This document shows, one piece after another, positions 47,410-60,000 of a stretch of 64,000 bases of DNA. This DNA comes from Rhytidiadelphus loreus. Lineage: Eukaryota; Streptophyta; Bryopsida; Hypnales; Hylocomiaceae. The notes below the pieces were generated by a model. That model did no database searches, was not told where the DNA came from, and was given only the letters and a program-made list of their open reading frames with translations. Location of the stretch: assembly GCA_947034895.1 (NCBI GenBank), contig OX344764.1, positions 65,453,348 to 65,517,347 of the forward strand, given 5' to 3'. How positions within the stretch are numbered: the stretch's first letter is position 1; each line of letters opens with the position of its first letter. The translations under genes were made by a program, and so were the position numbers.

Positions 47410-48376
47410 CACTACAAGAAAATTGCCAAAAACGTGACTGGCACATATGACTGCAAATTAGTCGTATTCCAGTCGCGTGATTGCTATACGACTGCAGGCC
47501 CTGCAGTCATATTAGTTGAGTCGTATTCCAGTCACGGGCCACATTTTATTAGCACCATCCAACAGAGGGCAGACGGAGGACGGATGATAGAATGGACGAG
47601 ACATCCATTGGCTTTGGCTAAGGTGGACAAGGGTGTGTGCCTGGCACACGCCGTTTGAACGGGGACGTGGCAGGCGCTCATTCGCCGGAGTGTTCCGAAG
47701 TGCTAGTCACGGCGCAGTCACTTTCTAGTCATGGTACGGATTTGGACAGCCAATCGAATTTTGACACGTGGCACAATATAAGCGGTTTAGTGGGGGATGT
47801 TTTACGGTGTCCTGAAAGGGTATTAGTAGTGCCCTTATAGTCACTTTATAGTCGTGGATAAGTCGTGAGGCAATAGTGGGTAAGTTGTGAGGCAGTTGTG
47901 GGTAAGTCGCAAGGTAGTTGTCGTGAAGTCACTAATCAATCACGGAATAGTGAGTCAGCTGTATTGTTAAAATTGATGTGCAGTCGTGTTAAATTCTTTT
48001 TTTATGGAGGATACATTAGCGTCGACAATTGCTAGACTACACAGCAATGGCACAACCAGCCAATAAGCAACCCATTCAAGCATACTAGTGGGCAATATCT
48101 ACATGCTAACTCTAACATGCATACAGACAACTTAAAACACGGATGACCTCAGCGGAGCAAACATACCCACATCCACATATTTAGAATTGCTGCTGGAATG
48201 GAGGATTTCATAGTCAGGAGATTTTAGGAACAAAATTGTGAATGGGTTTAGTTTAGAAGGCAAATGTTCTGCTGTTGTGAACATAGTCGACCAAAATCCT
48301 CCACACTATACTACAATGTACACAAACTATAGGTGCCCGACTCAAACAATAACTGGAAAATTACAAAAAAGGGGCC

Positions 48377-49844
48377 TCACGCCACCAACTTCAAGTTCTT
48401 TTCAATCCACATTGCGGGGGCACCCTTGACGTCCTCAATCATATATTGATCTCCTTTTTTGTTGGGGAACATCAAAGAGACACCCTCTTGCAAAACAAGC
48501 TGCACGTCCACCCTCCACCACCCACTTGGGATATCTTGACCATAGAATGTGTGTTCACTCGACACATCGCTGATGGTCCCCAACGCCACCTTCTGCTTCA
48601 AGGACCTCAGATTCATGACAAATACTTTGTCCCCGACCTTGAATTGCAAAGGACACCACATTAGCAGTTCTTCAGAGTCTCGAACCATGCCTTGCAAAAT
48701 CCAGTGTTCTAGCGCAAACGGTTCCCCTGTAACAATCACTGGCACGTCACTTGCCATCAACTACACTGTGATTTGCTACTTCTACCCGAAACTGCTGCAC
48801 GACTAGCACGTGACTGAAATTTCATTTAGACAATAAAAAAACAGGAGAAGCGGTTTGGCAAAAGATTTTGCAAGTACTGGAGCTTACCCTCCTTGGATTG
48901 GCGTCCTTGTTTGTCGCAGCCTTTGCCCTCATCGACGGCTTTCAAACCTGCACACACACCAAACCCATTAGACATTCATCAAAAAGGTAGTTTTAGGGAG
49001 AGCAGACCAGTGGACAACGGGCACAAACTGTGTCCGCCCCTTCACCTGGGAATTGTGAAAGAAATTCATAGCCAGAGCTTGTGCGGCGTTTGTCAAGCAT
49101 TTGGGCCACAAAGTCGGTGACAATTTCGGGATACTTTGCACGGAGTTGGGTTTGGAGGGACCCTCTAGGGTCTCTTCTCTCCCAAACTTATAAGTTGTTC
49201 ACTTCTTCTGGCGACTTGAGGCGCTTTGCCCTTCTGTCTACCAAGGGCTCTGCTTCCTCCATCTCCTCACTACTAGAGTCAAACAATGCATCCTCTGCAG
49301 CAGTGCATAACACAGAATCAACGATATTGCAAAAAGAAAATGTACTAACCTGCAGGAGGCTAGGCATCCATTTGGTTTAGGGTGGAAGCGGAGTTGTCCA
49401 ACGATTGACCCCATGCATCCACAGCTACGCAAAACAAGGCGAAGTTGTCCCACAATTGACCCCATCATTCCCCGGCTGCGCAAAACAAAGAAAACCCATC
49501 CTTGGGGTTCATGATGGTAGATTATGCAAAAAGTGCGTATATAGGGCATCGACCTCATTGAACAATGTAGGCGATTCATCTTCTAGGACTACCCACTGCG
49601 GGATTTTGTAATTTGGGGCACGTTTCTACCTCCCGAAGCCGACGCACAAATGTAGGAGGGTTAAATCCAAAATCCTAACACCCTTGAAAGACAATGGGAG
49701 ACAATTTTTACCTGCCGTAGCATCCTCCAACTTTGAAAGCCGCTCTACATGTGTACAAGCTATAGCTAAATGCATCATACCTCTTGCGATGGCCTCTTCA
49801 TTGGACTCTGTCGCCTCTAAGGAGGAATTGCGTTTGCTGCTCAT
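48377..49844 (-). pseudogene. TNPA-like (Transposase_23 / En/Spm TNP1) gene remnant
   Basis: A minus-strand block at 48760-48377 encodes about 127 residues resembling the plant En/Spm TNP1-type domain: VGDKVFVMNLRSLKQKVALG, GWWRVDVQLVLQEG, LMFPN and EDVKGAPAMWI. Upstream on the same strand are a candidate first exon (49844-49710, beginning MSSKRNSSLEATESNEEAI and ending at a GTAAAA donor) and a block near 49330-49050 (FVAQMLDKRRTSSGYEFLSQ). TNPA proteins bind the subterminal repeats of CACTA elements. One frame break near 49190 suggests decay, though complex splicing could explain it. Confidence 0.55.
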
Positions 49845-50802
49845 TCTGTAGTTGTCATTTGCTGCTCCACGACAGCGCTTCCCCCTCGTGCTCCGTCCTC
49901 GGAGGCCCCACTGCCTACTACTCCTACATACAAACTCTTTACCCTTCTCTCGGCGAATTGGCCCCCCACATTTGTGCTGCTTCCTTGAGTCCTGATCACT
50001 GTGCGGCGCCGGTGGTTTAGGATTCAGCAGGGTTCAGAATACAATGGCCCAATTGAAGAAAGAGACGCACAAGCGTAGAGGAAATCAAAACAAGCCACCG
50101 TGATGAAGGAGAAGACAAAATCAGGAAAAAAACAAAAAGCGGCCGCTAGGGTTACGGAGGCCTCTTGAAGCAAGAGAGACGCACTTGAGTGGCCACGCTG
50201 CGGCGCCGCCACTAGTTCCACGTGGCCGACTGGCGAGGAAAGGGATTTAGGGTTTAGGCTCACTAACTGCACTCCGACGCTACTTCCCCACGACTGCTTC
50301 TTCACTCACATGAAGTGACACAGAAGATATACATTGGATGCCACGACTCCTGCAGAACTACGACACAACTGCTTAGTGTCCGAGGCATATAGGTGACGCG
50401 TTTCCCAAAGCTAATAAATTGTTAACCCTAACACAATGTCTCTTGCAGAGAGCCACGGTTTGCACCATGTCTGTGCACAAAAGCACACGCGCTAGCCAAG
50501 CAAGAGAGACGGCCAAATTTGCAGTTTTGGATGTGCGGCCAAATTGGGGAGTCCAGGATCCACGTCGTGGAGGAGCATGCGGCATGGAGGACATAGTGAT
50601 CGCAGTCAAGTTTCGTGCATCGACGAATGCAAGAATAATTGAATTATAGACCAAAGTAAGGAGGAAACTCACGGCGCTAGTTGCCACATGAAAAGAGGCC
50701 CGAATTTTGCTTGCACTTCCGCCACACGCCTATCCCATGCCAGCTCGTATTCTCCCTTCTCCATTGGCTGAGACTCCATGCCGCGCCCCAACCGTAATTT
50801 CA

Positions 50803-51896
50803 AGACTGCTTGGGTTTCATCACAGAGTACTTACAACGGTTTGAGCCTACACAGAGACGTGTTTGGGATGAAGATGAAGAATATGACGACGCTGAGGAGG
50901 TGCTGCAAGGAGCCAGAAGGCCATATGTGATGAGCCCCGAGCTAACTTCCATCGCTAACCAGTACGTGCTAATGAATGTGTCTGTTATGGAGGATATGAA
51001 CATGTCAGTCCTTGGTACACCCTAGAACTGCAAGCTAGGTCCCTGGGATTTGGTAACAGTTGTTACCGCCCCCTTCATGCATCTGTGCCTCTCTCGGGCA
51101 GTGGCTGTCGGTTCTACATTGTCGGCTCGCAGTCGCCTTGCAGTAGTTGAAAAGTGGCTTCATAGTTAATTCTCAATCACTTACTAGTCGTGCCTCAGTA
51201 ACTTTCCGCCCCCCGCAAAACTATTTGTAGTAAAATTTTAGTTACGCTAGTGACGGAACCCCCGCAATGTTCCTTAAGTGTTTTAGTGTTCTCGCCTTTT
51301 TTTCTGTACTTCCTTACCAGCTGCAGACAGGCCAATGAGTGTGTTTGGTATGTTTGTGCAGGAAATGGCAGACCGAGGTTGAGCAAGATCCGTCTACTGC
51401 AGCATTGGTAGAGTGGATTATAAATACTGTGGATGAGTCTGAGCTGAACCTCCGGAACCCGGACGACATGGATTGCTTCTTGCTAAGCAAGAAGTCATCT
51501 CGAGTGGCCACTCGATATACACGGATCTTGGCATTTGGTAACCGGTTCCGAGTTGATGATGACACAACTACTCGAATGGTGAGCTACAACAGTGGCGTCG
51601 CATTGGTGTTTTCCCTACCCGCTGAAAGTGATGAGGATGCATTAGTTCCCTATGTTGGTGTTCTCCAGGACATATTGCTCTTGGATTACGGAGCACTACA
51701 AACGCCCGTCATCCTGTTGCAATGTGAGTGGGTGAAGCCCTTCGACAATCGTGGGAATCCAACATACATCCGAGATGACGACAGCTTTTTGGTTGTCAAC
51801 TTCCGCTACAAATTCCCTCGCTTGTCGGAGCCCTTCATCTTTCCTAGCCAAGCGATGCAAGTTTTCTTCTCATATGTGGTCGAGAGACCGGGTTAG
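50803..51896 (+). pseudogene. TNPD-like transposase, C-terminal DUF4218-DUF4216 part only
   Basis: Two exons (about 50803-51003 and 51362-51896) join in phase. The first encodes a segment like the end of DUF4218 (FITEYLQRFEPTQRRVWDED, ARRPYVMSPEL). The second has a DUF4216 domain (TRMVSYNSGVALVFSLP, VPYVGVLQDILLLDYG, LLQCEWV, FLVVNF, EPFIFPSQAMQVFFS). These are the C-terminal domains of CACTA TNPD transposases. The N-terminal catalytic domain (Transposase_21) is missing from the space upstream, which holds no long related frame. The element therefore looks like an internal-deletion derivative. Confidence 0.75.
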
Positions 51897-52909
51897 AAAA
51901 TTGTTTTACTCAAAAAAGCAAGAGCAAAGTGGGAAGTGGTTGACACCGCAGACACTTTCATTAGCACCACAGTGGATAGTGTGGGATTAGTAGCCCCCCA
52001 GGCAGCTTCCTCGAACAGTACAAAATGTGAACTTAGTAGGCGCTATAGAGTTGTCTGTAGAAGACAACTTATTAACATAAGTTGCATACTAGCGTCACTA
52101 TTCTATGGACGATTGTCACATAGTGTCGCTCAGTCATTACCAAGTGACGGCGGAGTTGCAATAAAGTTGTATAGAAGTCACTTATTATGTATGACTTCGA
52201 GCTCAAACATAGGGCCCGTTTTGAACTTGCTGAATTCTATTTTGAGATCTCCTTTCACCCTTGGAATTGGCTTCTGCCTCCCTTCAACATGACCCTGAAA
52301 TTAATGTCCACTGTGCAATTGCTTGATTGTTACAGTGCGTGGCCGTTTCACAATTTCTGCAAATTCATGCCACCCTTCTAGCAAGAGCTCTGTGAAAGAA
52401 ACAATGCAATAATTACCTGAATGTGGTATCTCAATAATGGAGTCACCTCTCTTTGCCCCTAATAGAACTCCACCCATCGTATAATCATAAGCTCCCATGA
52501 AATCCCCAACCCTTTCTTTGTAGCCCTTCTCACTGGTAGAATCCTACATTGCTGTGCAGTCGCGCTGAAGTCGTAGTACAGTGTCCGTGAAGTCACCCCC
52601 AAGTTTCTCAGAAGTCACCGCAAGTGACCCCTTGTGACAACTACGCAGTCGTCCCCGATTGTGTAAAACCGCATGCCGACTGTGAAGCCACATCAGCACG
52701 TCTTTGTCGTTCTTTGACGCAGTTGTGGATGAAATGGTACCCCTTAGGGCCTCATCCATCTCGTAGTCATGAGTGCAACTGCTCCGCAACTCGACTCTTC
52801 TCCCTTATAATCACCGGTGCAATTAGAGAGGTGCTAGTCGCGGTGCAGTTGCATTTTTTCTGCAGTCACATATCGCAATCGCATATTTGGCAGTTTTCTT
52901 GTAGTGTCA

Positions 52910-53462
52910 AGGTTGTTTTAATGATGATAAAATGATATTGTTTAAACGTTGTCTCAATGATGGATAAATGATGTGTTAATACAAATTAATTTTAGATTTA
53001 ATGGTATGACTATAACACACTATTGAAACAATTTAACTTCTTTTACACACTTGGGATGTTTATAGCAAATACTTCTTCACTCATATTTTATAAAAAAAAG
53101 TTCTTTCTTTCTTAGTCCTCTAATTTTAGGTCAAAGTCCTTTTATACCTCATATCTTTTTCACTTTGTTTGTTTTCTAGATGCAATCTAGAAAAAAAATT
53201 GACATATATTCAAAGTGGGTCAAATAGGGTGTGCTAGAGACAAACTAAAACACACCATGATTGTTCAAATACTTCTCAAGTTCATCTACTCTCACACTCT
53301 CACACAAATTGCTTGACATTCCTTTTCAATTGATTTAATTTTTGTCCATCACTTGCCGACTTTTCATCCATTGTTTTGCTTAGTTTGTCCATCACTCGTC
53401 CATCATTCGTTTGTCTCTTGCCCTCGTTTAGCTGATAGCTGTCGCTTGAGCCTTGTGACATT
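52910..53462. other. Spacer right of the CACTA element
   Basis: It begins with the fourth 47-bp repeat unit (to 52956), then AT-rich DNA without a gene. The last ~120 bp before 53463 are C/T-rich (repeats of TCCATCACTTG-like phrases). They could be the original upstream flank of the YAE1-type promoter copy. Confidence 0.4.
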
Positions 53463-53745
53463 CTTTACCTTCTACAATTCACCAATCGTGTCATCAGAAT
53501 TGCTTACTTGCTCAAATCTTTATGATTGTGTTGAAGTTTTTTGTGACCTTGGTGGATGTCTTGCGTTTCCTTTCAATTTCACAGAGCAAGGACTGTTCCT
53601 CCCATCGCCGCTTCACTGGAATTCATAGTTCGTGATCATTCTTATTCTCCTAGTTCCGAATCTCGTGTCCTGCTGCAAACATGCTCAACGACGACATCTG
53701 GGGTTCAAGCAGCGAAGGAGACCACCTGAGCTGCCCATTGACAAC
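53463..53745 (+). pseudogene. Truncated copy of the YAE1-domain gene's leader and first codons
   Basis: About 280 bp closely match 61412-61680, the promoter-proximal leader and start of the intact YAE1-domain gene. The match includes TTCTACAATTCAC, the ATG (53681, matching 61624) and about 13 aligned codons (MLNDDIWGSSSEG against MLDDDVWGSDSEG). It then diverges and the domain is absent. A second partial copy of the leader follows: GTTCGT(G/A)ATCATTCTTATTC occurs at 53627 and 53749. It cannot encode a functional protein. Confidence 0.8.
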
Positions 53746-53812
53746 AAGTTCGTAATCATTCTTATTCTTCTGGTCTCGAATCCCGAATTGAAAGAATATC
53801 AAAGGTTTCTAC

Positions 53813-56800
53813 CACTATAAGAATACTATATTTTTGTAGATTTGGAGATCTTGACATCTCCACATCTTTGCTAGCGTTTTCTTTAACATATGCGCGTCTT
53901 TGTTGATGTTTTCCTACGTTTGCAAGGACATTTAAAAAATCGCGTTCCGCGCAAATGTGCCCCAAACATCAGAAATCTGGCCGGACATCACAAATTTTCC
54001 ACTAAGCATCACAAAAAACATGGGTCAATGGGGTTCTGAAAGGTCACCATGTGGATGCCACTTAAGTGCCATGCATGCGTAGAAAGCCATGTAGGATTTT
54101 TTTCATCCATTTCCGTCCATGACGTGGCATCTGAGGTGGCATTTGACGTTGCATTTAGTAAGAATGATGTAGCATGCCACGTCAACACATTTTCCTGTTG
54201 TTTAAAAATTTTAATATTGTTTTTGAAGACATCAACTTAGACGTTTAGATATTTTCTGAGCCGTCATTGTAGATGTGTAGACATTTATTGAGACGTCAAT
54301 TTAAACATCTAGATGTTCTGGGATGTCATTGTAGATGTCCTCATTTCACCATGAATATTTCTTGCAACATCCAATATGAATTAAAAGAACAAAATGATGT
54401 CACCTTTGACATTTATGTGGTCAAATGCACTATTTAGTATGATGTCAATATGGACAATTACACAAGTTCTACTTAATGCACATCCAAATTTCATAATATA
54501 CAATACAACATACACTATACTAAAAATTATGTCATATGACTCCAAATGTATTTAAAAAATGTTCAATATAGCATGTCATACATAATACACCATTATACAA
54601 TACACCACAAAATATGCCAAACAAAATACACCATATTTGGATATTATAGCACATGACTTCAAAAGCCACTTGATGTGATTATATAGAGAGGAGAAGATGA
54701 TCTCTTTATACAAGAGGGATGGTGGAAAGTTAGACAAACAATATGGGATATGGAAAACACAAGAATTGTTACAAGTAGAATTGCAAACTATATTTAAACG
54801 TCTAAACATTTTCTGAGACATCATGGAAAACATCAAAAGTACATGTCGATGTCTCTTATGATGTTGGTATCAACACTAATATATAATTAGATGTCGTAGG
54901 TAGTTGTCTTTGCAAACTTAGACACCAATCAAAAAGCATTAGTGTAGACATTTGTAATTCTCATATATGGTATTAAGGCATTGCATACAATTGTTTAGAC
55001 CAGTGCTCTAAATGATACCAAACAATGTATCATGCAAGGAATACATCTTGACAAAGGCCTAGAGATGGAAGGAATGTGAAGTTTTTTTGTCTATAGTCAA
55101 GGCTCTTGCAACCACAAAGAGTTGTTTGTTATCCACCCTAAGTAAAATTCTTACTTTTTGTGGAGTGGTTGACATTCGTGAGAAAGAAAATTGAACATTT
55201 TAAAAAGTTGTGTGCCGAATAGAGGTTAGGGATAATAAAAGGCACTATACTCTACCCAATCCATCATGAACAGGTTCAATTGCAAAATGATAGGGACTTT
55301 GATGGACTACAACCAATGGAAGAAGTTGAGGATCCAATGTAGCATCCCATAGATGAAAGAAGAGTCTACTTTGTCATTGTAAGCGACAATTCTTAAGGTT
55401 GAAGCTTAATACATCCACGTCCTTTGCATATATGTGTGATAGCTTGCAAATGTTATGTAAAACATCTGAAGGATAGGGCAGCTAGCTTGTCTACTTCTAT
55501 GTCTCCTACAAGGAACTGTTGTCTTGAAAACATTCATCGGGTGACAAAAGTAATGATTGTGGATGCTAGGTGTAATGTGTATGTGACATCATCTGAACAA
55601 AGAAGGTTCACTATAAGAAACCTGTTTTTTTTTGGACGTTAGCAACAAATAAGGATATTTTTCAAAACACAAGCACAAAGATGGGATTGCAACCATAGGA
55701 AGTAGAATTGAATTCGATGTTTCAAAAAACATTTGCATATCACAAGTGGAATTGAACAAGTTGATGTCTTATGCAACGGTGATGTTCTAAAAGACATTAA
55801 GAAAAACATAGTTGTGTTTTGTACAACGTCCAAAAAAACACAGAAATGCAACGTTAGCAAAAGCTTTTGGTTTAACTTTGGTTAAATTAGAAAAAGTTAC
55901 TATGGATTGAGGTAAAACCCTAACCTAATGTAAAATGTAGGGGAAGGGCAACCATTAGACAAGTTTTTTTTTTTAAATTAAAAAAATTAAAAATTAAAAA
56001 AGTGCCAACTAATGTGGCAATTGATTGACATGGCATCGAACAAGGATGAGGTGACATGCCACATCAGCACACCTAGACGCTATTCAAAAAGTTTGACAAT
56101 GTTTTTTTAGACAGCAATTGAGATGTCTAGATGTTTTTTGCGATATCAACTAAGATGTTAACTAAGATGTCAACTAAGATGTCAAATTTGACAACTTTGT
56201 ATAATTTTGAAAAATTATATATCCCATACAGTTTTCCACGCCTCCTACTGCCCTACTTGTATAAATAGTATGTCTTTTCATGTCTTTTTACACTCAATAA
56301 TTGACTTTTAAGTCATGTGACATAAATACCAAATACTGTGTATGGCATATTGTGTATAATGTATGGTGTATTTTGTACAATGTACTATGTTTTATGTATG
56401 GGCTGTTTTTTATGGTGTATGTCAAAGTTGATGTTACAAAATGTTTGGATGTCGAAGTTGACATCTCAGAAAATGTCTCAAAAGACATCTAAATAGATGT
56501 CACCAAAAACAATATCAAATTTTTTGTTAACGTCTAAGTTGATGTTGCTCAAAACAATATTAATTTTCTCAAACAATGTGACGTCGGATGCCACGTCAGC
56601 ATTTTTCATGTCCACGTCATTGAATTTCCGTGTCATATACCACGTTAGATGCCACATTAGCTTTTTCCCCCAAACTACCTACTCATCATTTTTTTTTCCA
56701 CCTTAGGCAATTATTTTCTCCTAGACCACAGTAATTTCTACTAATTTACCCATGGTTAAAATGGACTAGGGATGTTGATGTGGCAATGATTGTTTTCTTG

Positions 56801-57039
56801 GACAATCTTTGTAACATCATTATGTCTACAGTCATGTCTTTCACAGCATAGTTGTTTTTGCTAGCACCTACATGCTGTGACTATAATTTTCCTTTGTTTT
56901 CTACAACATCCACATAAACGTACACTTTTGTTGCATCTATCTAATAAACATCTCAATGTTCTTTTGGACATAGCATGTGCACCTTAGACACGCTACGTTT
57001 TTTGTTAAACATCCAAAAAAACACGGTTTTCTTATAGTG
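53813..57039. mobile_element. CACTA-type non-autonomous element (CACTATAAG ends)
   Basis: The left end CACTATAAGAATAC and the right end GGTTTTCTTATAGTG are inverted. Both are flanked by TAC (53810-53812 and 57040-57042), a 3-bp duplication as expected for CACTA elements. The interior is rich in GATGTC/GACATC and GACGTC phrases, probably subterminal binding repeats, and encodes no recognisable protein. Another left-type end, CACTATAAGAAACCTG, lies inside at 55609. It matches the right end better than the 53813 end does, so the region may be two nested or fused elements. Confidence 0.6.
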
Positions 57040-57042
57040 TAC

Positions 57043-60000
57043 AATAATAAAAAAAATCTATTCAATTTCTTATTTCAAAGTATTGAGTTGTCACATTCTA
57101 GTGCCATGAATAAGTCGACAATGAGTAGATATTAGAAGAGCTTTGGTGAAGAGATCCGTAAGATTCTCTATTGATATAACTTTCTTGATTTCAAGTGCTT
57201 GCTCTGTAATCAAGTCATGGGTATAGCTGAAATACTTTGGATCAATATGTTTAGTTTGATCACCCTTAACAAAATTCACTTGCATTTGTGCAACATAAGC
57301 ACTATTGTCTTCATATAAGATAGTTGGAGAATCATCATATGGTAATCCACAATTTGTTTGAATAAACTTAACAATTGGTCTCAACTAGATGCATTCCCAA
57401 GACGCTTCATGCAAAAGCAATAATTTCATTCCAATGTTGTAATGTGAGATGAGCACTATGCCTTCCAAATACATTGATTGCAAATGCAATATCATGACAT
57501 GTATATGTAGACAAATATAAAAGTGCTCCAACTGCAGCAAAGTACGGGTATTGTTCACCCAATAATTCATTTTCCTCCTCGCAAGGGCGATAAGGATAAG
57601 CAGTGACTACATCTATAAGATGCATCTCAAACATAGTATGCATTGCCATTCCAATAAGATATCAAAAAGTAATAGAATCCATTATTGATAAACATGTAGA
57701 ATCATAATCAATACCAAATTTTTGTAAGAAATCTTGAGTAACCAAACAAACTTTGTAACGGATAATCTGACCTTTTTCATTATGTTTGCATACAAATACC
57801 AGCTTGTATCCAAGAGGTCAAGAAGAAAGATTCTCCACAATTGGTCCAAAAATTTGTCTCTTGCGCAAAGAAGCATACTCCTCCTCAATAGCAACTTTTC
57901 ATTTTAACCAATCAAGGCGACACATTGCTTATTCAACAATATGTGGTTCAGAATCATCTTTCTCACAAGAAAGATTGTCAACAATCATACAAATAAACGA
58001 TTCATCAATTTCAATTGTTGCTCTATCCTATATATCACTTGTATTGCAATACATTACAAATATCTTTGTATTCAACTTGGATTTGTCTTGTTCATGAACA
58101 AGAGCTCCTCCCTCAGAATTTGTAGTGATATTAGGCATGGATGGAGAGTTTGATTTGATCGATCCCAAATAAGTAGTAGTGGTCGTTGTAGGTATAGGAG
58201 AAATAATATTATGATATATTGTTTTGTGCTTGCGTGGTTGTTTATTTGGTCCATAAGATTGTTTGCTTGTTGGATGAAGAGTTGAAGTTGAAAGAATTTT
58301 TGAGTTTCATTCAACGGAGTCTTGGTACTAATTCTTGGTACATCATTGAAGCCATCAAGTAATCCTTTATAAATGTAAAATTTTGGTAGTTTTTGTTTCA
58401 GTCAAAGATGTTCAAGGATTAGGATTCAATAAGGTGCTTTGAACATAATTTCCTTGGAATGCTCTTTAATAGATGTTCCTCCTTTCAAAGATGTAAAAAT
58501 GTTGTCTTCAAATCAACAATTGACAAAATGAGCACGTAGTAACGTACTAGTTGATGGGTTGATGCAAAGAATAATACTTGAAGAATCAAACCAATATAAA
58601 TGTCTTCTTATCAACGAGCTGTAATGGTACGGCGTTGAGGTTCTAGGATTGGAACCCATATACGACAACCAAACATTCGCATATGAGATACATTGAGAAC
58701 ACATCTGGAAAGAAGTTCTTGTGAAGAAGCAATTTCCAATGATGAAGGACGGAGTCGAATTAAAGTTGTAGCATGTAGAACTACATGTTTCCACATAGAT
58801 GCAAGCAAATTTGCATGAAGAAGCATTGATCTTGTAATAAGTTGAATCCGTTTAATAAATGATTCTGCTAAACCATTTTTAGCATGTTCATATGGAACTG
58901 AATATGTCAAATCAATTCTTGTTGCAGTTCAATTATCTGCAAAAACTCTTGACCAAACTTCTAAAGCATTATCCATTTGTAATGTTTTTATTGGATAATC
59001 AAGAAAATGAGCCTTGAGATAGATCAACATTGAAAATAAATTGGCAAATGCCAAATTTCTTGTTGATAATAGTAAAACATCTGATTGTTTGCCTAATGCA
59101 TCAATCAAAATCAAGAAAAAATGGAATGGTCCAGATATAGGATTTATTGGACCACAAATATTACCATGTAGCCTTGTAAGCATTGGTGGTAATTCATAAG
59201 GAAGCATCCATAAAGATGGTTTGGCAATAGCTTTGTTTGGGATGCATGCTTGACATAGTACCATTGAATTGGCATTTGCAGGTTGCAAATTAAATCCAAC
59301 AATACAAGGAATAATTTTTCTAAATGAAGTAGAGTCTAGATGGCCTAATCTCTCATGCTAAAAAGAAACTATATTATTTTTGTAAGATAAAAGAAAACTA
59401 AAAACAATGGATGGTCGCATTGGAATCCGATACAAACCACTAGCCGCAGCTAAAGCTATTTTTACAACTTGATTGTTTTTAACAAAAACCAGACTCTTTC
59501 ACCTATCTAGAATTTGGGTCAAGAGATGAAAACCATTGGTGCGTACATCTCAATAGCTAATCAGGCTCCAAGGCGCAAAGAGAGAGAATATAGCACGCAT
59601 GCATGTAATGGTGGTGCCCTTAGGCAACATCACCTTAGTTGGTCCTAGAAACAAAACGCATTCAATCTAGTCATAGTTATTGAATTTCTGGTTTGCTAAG
59701 ATGAATGATTGTTTCATCAAAAAAAAAATATCCTTCATGATTGTATAAGTGGTGGTAGAGTCAAGGAGTGCATAAGAAGACTCACTAGTGGAGGTATCTT
59801 TAACAACATAGGTTTCTTGGTCTTCATCTCCTGAGTCATTTCCATACAGATCCATAGACTCATCTATGGTATGGGCTTCATGAGCTTGAGCTTAAAGCCT
59901 TTTGTTTTCTTGGAACATCTGTACCAAGTACTCTGATGCCAACAAATACTTGCAAGATGGCCTTCTTTGCTACGCTTAGCATTGTTATTAGTTGTGGTGT

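Larger units (their letters stand above)
47410..52906. mobile_element. CACTA (En/Spm) transposon with both ends and TSD
   Basis: The element starts CACTACAAGAAAATTGCC and ends GGCAGTTTTCTTGTAGTG, the canonical CACTA inverted repeats. It is bounded by the 3-bp target duplication TCA (47407-47409 and 52907-52909). Subterminal regions are dense in AGTCG/AGTCAC motifs (for example GTCGTATTCCAGTC at about 47461 and 47520), the usual transposase-binding arrays. It carries a minus-strand TNPA-like gene and a plus-strand tail of a TNPD-like gene in convergent layout. At 5,497 bp it is short for an autonomous element and lacks the catalytic Transposase_21 region. Confidence 0.93.
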
